From Agaricus subrufescens (taxonomy: Eukaryota; Basidiomycota; Agaricomycetes; Agaricales; Agaricaceae): DNA of 64,000 nt. The position numbers and the translations under genes are program-made. Shown here piece by piece: positions 57,481 to 64,000 of this stretch (the stretch's first letter is position 1; every line of letters starts with the position of its first letter). The stretch covers positions 806,001 to 870,000 of the forward strand of contig CM057064.1 in assembly GCA_029945375.1 (NCBI GenBank). The letters are read 5' to 3'. The notes beneath the pieces were generated by a model. The model was not told where the DNA came from. It did no database searches and saw nothing but the letters and a program-made list of their open reading frames with translations.

Positions 57481-60050
57481 GGAAAGAATGCATACACAAA
57501 ATCACCAAAGGACATCAAATACCAGAACCTGTCCAAAAAAAAAGAGGGCGGTCAAACCACATCAATGAAGAAAATAATCACGCCGAGAGAGATAAGAAAA
57601 ACGAAATGAAAATATCGCAATGAGAAAAAAATTTAATCAAACACAATCTTATCCGACTCACTCACCTGACGCACAAATAACTCTTCACTTCGGTAAGAAT
57701 CTTCTGATACATCAACCAATAACATACATTACATCGCAACAATATAAATATCATTGCACAAGGCCTTCATAACCGTAAACCACTTACCAAAACCGATCCC
57801 TCATTTCTTCTCATATTCCATACGCAATCCAACACACAGATCGGGATCTATCAAATCATTGAAACGACCAATTGAAACCACTCAAAACACTCCAACACGC
57901 TCCATCTCCATCTTCTAGTAAGAACCTCGGGAAGCCGCAACAGTCCCAAAACCCGAGGGGTGCGGCCCAAACACAATCCAGTACCCCAATTAATACACAG
58001 GTTTCTGACACCTCTCATTCAGATCCCATAGCCACCGAAGAGCACCCTAAAAGCACGAAAAATGCCTCAAAGACATCAAATTAATCTGCAGGACACCGAT
58101 ATTACTCCCGAAAACCCCAGAGGAATCTACTCACATGCTCCACATCCAGATAACGGACAGTCAGACACACAGTATGCAGCAACAAGGTAAATGGGGTCTC
58201 GCGTTATCGTACTGACATTCCCACAAAAAGCGAAATATATTACCAATGTTGTGTAAACCCCTGCACTGACAGGCCGAGTTGAGGACCAGCCCCAGCGAAA
58301 ATGGGGTCTCGCTTTACCGTGTTGACATTCCCACAAAAAGCGAAATATATTTCCAATGTTGTGTAAACCCCCGCACTGGCAGGCCGAGTCAAAGACCAGC
58401 TCCGGCAAAAAAACGGGAGAATTTAGCAGGGATTTAGGAGCTAAGGAAGTGGGTCTCAGATGAACAAAAAAAAACAGGACTGAGCTCCAGTTGGCAGCAA
58501 TCATAAAAAGACAAGGAGGTGGGCACGTTACGAGGAGGAAACGACAAGAGAGGCACCAGATTGATACAACCCACACTCCAAGATAAGACCTGAAGCTTGA
58601 AGCGGGGCTTGTCCACCGCAACACCTCCAAGCAAAGCATATTCATCGCAGTATACCCATAGAACCACCCCCAAAAAGTCACCCTCTGCCGAACTCCTCAA
58701 CAAAAAACCAATCACAATGAGGGAGGGAGAATCATCACTCGCAGGTGAACCCCCCGATATCAAGCCCACACTACAAAAGAAGCTCGAAACATCTCTCCCT
58801 CTCCATAGACAATCGCACAGAAACAGACGTAACGCAAGCGTTAAACGCTATTTCTGAGGCACAAAAAATAAAAGAAGAGAGCACTTCTTCGTAGATTCTT
58901 TTTGTACGTACGAAAATTATCATTTCTAAATGAAAGGAAAAAGATAAAAGTAAATCATAAAACTCGAGCTTACTCTCTCCTGCAGAACAAAGGCTCAGGA
59001 GAGGAGGAAGGGGACAACTTTTTTTTTGGGATTATAGTTCCCCATAACACCAACCCACCAAGATCTCGGATTCACCTTCCTTCTTGTGTTGTTTTTTTTT
59101 TCAGCGCATTAGTAGATGAAAAAATTAGGGTTGCACCCATCGAGTTCGACTCCTAAGAGAAAAGTCGAACCTCAAACACCCGGAGTCATAGCGGCCACGT
59201 CACAAGACAAGCTTCTTACAACTTGATTGAACGCCACAGCAGCGAAGCACGCCGGTAAGAAGTAGGAGAAGGTGCAAGGGTGCGAGGGAAGTGCAGTCAT
59301 GATTGAACACTGCATCAGCTGATTGAGTCCCCCTCCCTCCCCTCCCCTCCCTGCCCCCCGCCGGAGATTAGACTGCGCTCCCAGCAAATAGAGTTGTCCA
59401 ATTTAAAAACAAAGAGTCGGATGAACTGTTGAACAGAACAAAAAAGACGTTTCCAACTAAGATTGACAAGTAATAGCGCCAGCTCGGGACCTATACTGCC
59501 CAACAGGTACCCCTTCCACCCGCACATCGGAACCTTCCTCTCCTCCCCCCCTAATGAAACTTGTGAGAAGAATGTGATAGGAAGATGCTCTCCAAAGTTA
59601 ATGCGACAGCCGCAGGAGCGCACCTCTGGAGTCCGGAAAGACCTCAATCAAACCTCCCCAAACTTTTCAAACTACTCCCTATCTACTATCCCCCCTCGCC
59701 CCTGCATCTCGCAGTCGATCGGAAAGTCGGTGCATCCCGATTACCACAGGCTATGCCGGCAAGAGTCAGACTCAAAAACGCGATCGCCCCCCATGAAAGC
59801 CTCATTCTCTATAGACTGCGAAACAATTCAAGAGTGGAGAGAGAGACATCAGAAGGGAAATTCCCATTATGCAGTGCGCGAAGACACCGGTCAATTTAAC
59901 CCGGAAATGTGCCTGGGACCACTCCGCAGAGATAACGGTAGCTCTTTCGAGGGAACGAAAATGCCCCAACCGGTCTAAGATCAGGCATGAGGCCCGAGAT
60001 CCAGTAGGTGTAGTAGACCGTCAGTTTGATGGCGAAGCTCCGATTATATA
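57481..60050. other. A/C-rich degenerate region, no convincing gene
   Basis: The plus strand is rich in A and C and poor in G and T for long runs. Open frames such as 57872-58084 (KTLQHAPSPSSSKNLGKPQQ) and 58597-58857 are low-complexity and could be bias-driven or remnants of a gag-like protein. No reverse transcriptase, integrase or LTR was recognised. A possible decayed retroelement, without proof. Confidence 0.35.
58191..58407. repeat. Two tandem copies of a 110-bp repeat
   Basis: Units start at 58191 and 58301 with ATGGGGTCTCGC and share TTGACATTCCCACAAAAAGC / CTGACATTCCCACAAAAAGC, AATGTTGTGTAAACCCC and GGCAGGCCGAGT / GACAGGCCGAGT. Similarity is about 85-90 percent by eye. They are embedded in the A/C-rich region. 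Confidence 0.9.
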
Positions 60051-60388
60051 GCGCATGAGTCTAGGATTTACCCAGCTTGTGAGATCATAACCTATCCTGT
60101 GGCTAAGAAGCTTACCGTAGGCTTTCACTGACATCAGACTCATCACCTGCACCGACCACATGGCAGCGCAGGAAGCAAATGCTGTTCAACGCCGCCCTCT
60201 TTGGATTGGGCCACTGCTTCCGAGCTCCATTTCGGGTGATGTACTGTAATAAAGGTAAATGACATGGTAGGCCAGCTGGCTATAAAGGCGGCGGATTCGC
60301 TCTCTACCTTTTCTTCACCAGTCCTCCAGCCACCGGTTTGGGTTTTGTGATTCTTCTTCTCCCCTACTATTCAAAAGTTCGATTTACG

Positions 60389-60937
60389 ATGAACACCTTG
60401 ATCACCACCCTTGTCGCCCTCTTCGCCCTCTTCTTCGTTGCTCTCGGTGCTCCCGTGGATTCCAGGGATGTGTTTGTCCCGCCTCTGGTGACGCCAAGAG
60501 CGGGAGCAGTCCTGAAAGCTGGCCACACATACGAAGTGACGTGGTAAGAGCAAACACTCGACTGCGACACAAGAAGCGAGAGCTCACGGAGAATTTCAAT
60601 AGGGATACATCCAAAGCCCCCAAACAGATCACGAACCGCCAAGGTCGTATCATTCTGTCATACAAAACACTGCTCGTGGGCCTCAGTAAGACTCGCGATG
60701 ATGAAACATTTCATGACAAGCTGCTCACGTTGGCAACAGGTCACCCTCTTGCTATGAACTTTGACATTATGCTCGGCAAGTACAATGTCACTGTCCCGAA
60801 GGACACGGCGCCGGGCAAGGACTATCAGCTCGTTCGTAAGTAAGAAGATTTACTAGAACGCCCATAATGATTGACGCACACACCTAGTCATGGGGGACTC
60901 TGGAAACTATGGCCCCAAGTTTTCTATTGAGGCGTAG
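60389..60937 (+). CDS. Kre9/Knh1-like secreted protein without GPI tail
   Basis: Four exons, starting at ATG 60389 and ending at TAG 60935-60937, splice in frame. The first encodes a signal peptide (MNTLITTLVALFALFFVALG) and the typical start RDVFVPPLVTPRAGAVLKAG, then YEVTWDTS across intron 1. Later come SHPLAMNFDIMLGKYNVTVP, PGKDYQLVLMGDSGNYGPKF and a stop at once after SIEA. This is the Kre9/Knh1-like N-terminal domain found in Ser-Thr-rich wall proteins of fungi. The usual Ser/Thr-rich stalk and GPI signal are absent, so it is predicted to be freely secreted. It is followed 660 bases on by a fuller paralogue. Confidence 0.8.
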
Positions 60938-61596
60938 TTGACCGAGGTCAAAAACGTGGTGAAATGAATCTAGACCGGGGCAGTTGGCGGCAGTTTGATT
61001 TGATTTGATAGGACTTTGTTCCGCAGTGCTTCCACGGACCTTGTATCTTTCCGGACTTGAATCTTCTGAGGACGATTGCATCCTCTATTACTGTATCATA
61101 GCAGCGACTGGACTGTTCCGCCTATCGTAGACCTTGTCTGTTAATGCTTCGTGTTGTAATGCTCCGCCGGGATCCGTGATTGATGTGGTTGATATTGACC
61201 TGAACATTGATGAGCCTGATGCGAGTTGCAGCCCTAGTAGCTGTTAGTCCAGAGCCTAGTCCAGGGCTACGGGAGGGGAAGCGAGGGCTGGGTTGGGTGG
61301 TTCACAGCTGCAGCAGCGCCAAAGGTCGGATATCCGGTGGTTTATTGTATTGGCACATGGGCCGATCTATTCCTGGAACAGCGTGCATATGTGCGTGGTG
61401 CTTGGGGTCAGCAGGCCGGGCTGGGAGGGCGCAGAACAAGCCAGAGTCCGGTGAGCAGCAACGAACATCTCTGCGTATCACGACCCTGCCACTTGTCATT
61501 CTGCCCATGCCCGTCACATGATGGCTCCTACTTAAGTCGACCACTCCCGTCCATGTCTTCTTGACAGTCCTTTCCCTCCACTGTCCAGTGTCCGCC
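60938..61596. other. Intergenic region between the two Kre9-like genes
   Basis: Contains the 3' flank of the first gene and the presumed promoter of the second. Minus-strand open frames across 61302-61742 have no motif. No clear regulatory site was identified. Confidence 0.4.
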
Positions 61597-62593
61597 ATGC
61601 TCGCCCTCGCCGCCCTCTTTCTCTCGCTCTTCTTCTCCGCCGTCCTCGGCTTCCCCCTGGCCTCGCGGGACGTCTTCAATCCCACCATCACCGACCCCCA
61701 CAACGGGACGGTCTGGGTCGTCGGCGAGAAGGAGATGGTCACCTGGTATGTCCCTCCCTCGCAGCCGATTTCATTTCACCGCTGACCGACAGCGATCAGG
61801 GAGACAGACAACATCCCGCCGGACTCTCAGCTCACTAATCCATTCGGGCGTGTCATCCTCGGCCACATGGAGAATGACAGCCTCAACCTTCAACTCGGTA
61901 GGTCACCAATCCGAATAACATCCACGCTTCATCATGTCGCGGTCGGTATGACCAAGTGGCGCTTCTTTAATCTATCTTCTATACTTATCAACATTGATGT
62001 TAACTCAATTTGGATTATTCAGACCACCCTCTTGCCGCTAATTTCAGCATTCGGGTTGGCAGCGTTCAAATCACAGTGCCTGATGTCCCCCCTCGCGACG
62101 ACTATCTCATCGTTTGTGAGTCACACGCCCCATCTTAACCGACGCGGACTAAAGTTTTTATGTTGTAGTGATGGGGGATTCTGGCAACGCCAGCCCCGCC
62201 TTTGCCATTACGGCCATCAAAGGCGGCTCAGGGTCGTCTTCGGCCAATCAGCCGACCTCGTCCAACAGTCCACCTTCTACTATCGGCTCCTCAACTATCG
62301 GCTCCCCTACGACTAGCACAGCTCCATTACCTACTGCTACCACCTCTATGGTTGATGACCCGGAGACAACCGAAGTGGCAGACCCTATGTCGACGAGCAC
62401 TATGCTGCCGACTCCGCCGAGTTCCTTGCCTGCCACTACTCCCACGTCGTCCTCGTCTGCAACCGGTCCGGCCTCTGCAGCCCCCGCTAACGAGTCTGGC
62501 CAGACCATTCCGGATAGTGGCGCGTGGTCTGCGCATAATGCCCAACTGTGGCTTGTTTCGGCGGCGCCTGTAGCGCTCTTATTCATGCTTTGA
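61597..62593 (+). CDS. Kre9/Knh1-like GPI-anchored cell-wall protein
   Basis: Four exons from ATG 61597 to TGA 62591-62593. Signal peptide MLALAALFLSLFFSAVLG, then RDVFNPTITDPHNGTVWVVG and KEMVTWETDNIPPDSQL across intron 1, FGRVILGHMENDSLNLQL, HPLAANFSIRVGSVQITVP, and VMGDSGNASPAFAITAIKGG. A long Ser/Thr/Pro-rich region follows (TSSNSPPSTIGSSTIGSPTT and on), then a C-terminal hydrophobic tail (AQLWLVSAAPVALLFML) after small residues, as in GPI-anchor signals. The first ATG with a signal peptide is used. It is likely to be on the cell surface or in the wall. Its neighbour at 60389 is the same domain without stalk and anchor. Confidence 0.88.
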
Positions 62594-64000
62594 GCCATTT
62601 CTGGTCGACACAAGCCGTCAAAGCCCTTGGAAAAGCCCTTCATGCCACCATGATGTTTTACGTATATTCTTTCATGACTCTGAGCTGTCATGGCTACTCC
62701 CATTGAAGGGTCCCCTCATCTCTGTTTAAGATTTTTAAAAGTTTAGCCTGGCATCTTATCTCGGACTTTCAATGATTGCATCACTCGACTCATGAACACT
62801 TTCAACGTTTTGTTTTGTCCTGCCCCTCCCATTCTGTACCATAGGACACTTTTTTCTCTTCCCATACCTACTTTTCGCCCAGCAGACATTAGCATTTCTC
62901 GCTTTCGTAATGTGTTTCCCAAACTTTTTTGACTTTGTCTTCTGAAACGAGATTTTCTTTTTGCTGTTACCTGCTGTTTTCTACGTTGATTGATTTAACG
63001 TCAACTTGACTTTGGCTAATGTAGCACGTCTATACCGCGATTCATCTAAAATTCACAAACAAAAAATAAAGTAACGTCTTTGGAATCTGATTGCACGTTC
63101 ACGGCGTCTCCATTTTTTGGCGTCTATTAAATTGTCAATTGAAATGAATGAAGTGATATAAATAGATCGTAGCGCTTAGGTTCTACCCTCGTTCAATCCA
63201 TGACACCGAAGATCCGATTCAGCTACAACTTGTGGTCTTCGTTTCTAGATAGCATGCGTACAGTTCCATCTTCTTTTGCATTCCCGTTCACGTCTGACAA
63301 CTAATTAACTAGACCCCACACCTCGGACTTGATTTGGACGTACAGAAAGGAGTTTGGATTCCCACTTTTTTTTTCCCATCAAATGTATATTCCCATCACA
63401 TATATATTTCTTTGTTTGCCGCGGATAGGTTGTCAAGGGGTTAATAGGATGATCGAATGGATGTGTTCGGCTGGGAGGTGTGTGGATTTTCGGATGTTTC
63501 AGGGGGGTTATTATACTTTGTATCTTCTGTGAGATGATGTGTGCTTGGGAGTGTGTCTGATTCTGGTATCCCCCGATGTGATTAGGGGTTGGCGTTTCAG
63601 TTGAGGGTTTGTGGTGATAGTTTTTGGATGGACGTTCTAACTTCTGTGAAGATGGAAGGGCTTGGGTCTAGAGCACCTGCCAAGTGCTTGTAAGTTGATG
63701 CGGTGACCTTTTGGTTTTGTTGATGGTGATTATCGTTCCTCTCTTATTTGATGATTTGTACCTCACGAGAGAGAGAGAGAGAGAGAGAGTTCTAAAGTAT
63801 TCATACGATCATCAGAGGAGAGGAACCTGGAAATCCGCAAAAACTTCCATTCTAATCTGACGTCATATCTATCTTTTCTCTCACTACAATGTTCGGCCAA
63901 GTTGTTGTGATTTGATCGAGTTTGAACGAAAAAAAACGGTTAACCGAGAGAATGATAAATATCAAATGTTTCACGATCGGATTTGACTCTTTGGCGGGGT
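62594..64000. other. 3' flanking region, no gene seen
   Basis: About 1.4 kb of AT-rich DNA. The only clear element is the GA microsatellite below. Short frames such as 63329-63532 have no motif. Confidence 0.5.
63769..63790. repeat. GA dinucleotide microsatellite (about 10-11 units)
   Basis: An uninterrupted run of GA units (about 22 bases) near 63769-63790. Confidence 0.9.

Noticed and set aside
59125..59160. GAGTTCGACTCC, reminiscent of a tRNA T-arm
   Set aside because: No matching acceptor, D or anticodon arms around it.
59463..59978. 171-codon open frame in the A/C-rich region
   Set aside because: Composition-driven, no motif, overlaps another long frame in a different phase.

Overview
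The window looks like basidiomycete (Agaricomycetes) nuclear DNA. Genes carry many short introns of about 48-60 bases with GT...AG ends. The families seen are typical of mushrooms: a KDZ transposase with a CxC2 cysteine cluster, an Spt5-like NGN/KOW protein, Rif1, a fungal cyclopropane-fatty-acid synthase and Kre9/Knh1-like cell-wall proteins. No tRNA, rRNA or CRISPR array was recognised. All gene models were read by eye from frames, motifs and splice sites, so exon edges are approximate unless positions are given.

Layout. 1-2.4 kb: KDZ transposase, cut by the window edge (minus). 2.4-4.9 kb: Spt5-like gene (minus). 6.4-11.0 kb: three genes of unknown function, one with a 102-bp exon duplicated in tandem. 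11.0-12.1 kb: a MITE-like inverted-repeat element and an array of three 87-bp repeats rich in AATCRYGATTA palindromes. 12.1-14.9 kb: no convincing gene. 15.8-46.2 kb: an expanded region holding six copies (A-F) of one membrane-protein family, here called WW-TM. Each has two WW-like modules and four predicted C-terminal membrane helices. Rif1-like genes and fragments, a kinase pseudogene and other debris lie among them. 46.7-48.9 kb: cyclopropane-fatty-acid synthase (minus). 50.3-55.0 kb: a full-length Rif1 homologue (minus) with candidate PP1-docking motifs. 55.3-55.8 kb: a small three-exon gene. 57.5-60.1 kb: A/C-rich DNA without a convincing gene. 60.4-62.6 kb: two Kre9/Knh1-like secreted proteins, one GPI-anchored and one not.

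The most unusual part is the WW-TM/Rif1-like region. WW-TM copies A and B are divergently paired with a Rif1-like gene and a Rif1-like fragment. Copies C-F lie in tandem on the plus strand. D and E are almost identical in the middle but differ in their first exon, which suggests gene conversion. E and F are tandem duplicates whose boundary falls inside the synthase gene: a 3' fragment of that gene follows E and the whole gene follows F. The Rif1-like paralogue beside copy A lacks the N-terminal SILK/RVxW motifs kept by the full-length Rif1 at 50-55 kb. What the WW-TM family does cannot be read from the sequence. Its tandem expansion, fragments and conversion are what one would expect of a fast-evolving family, possibly in recognition or signalling, but that is inference.
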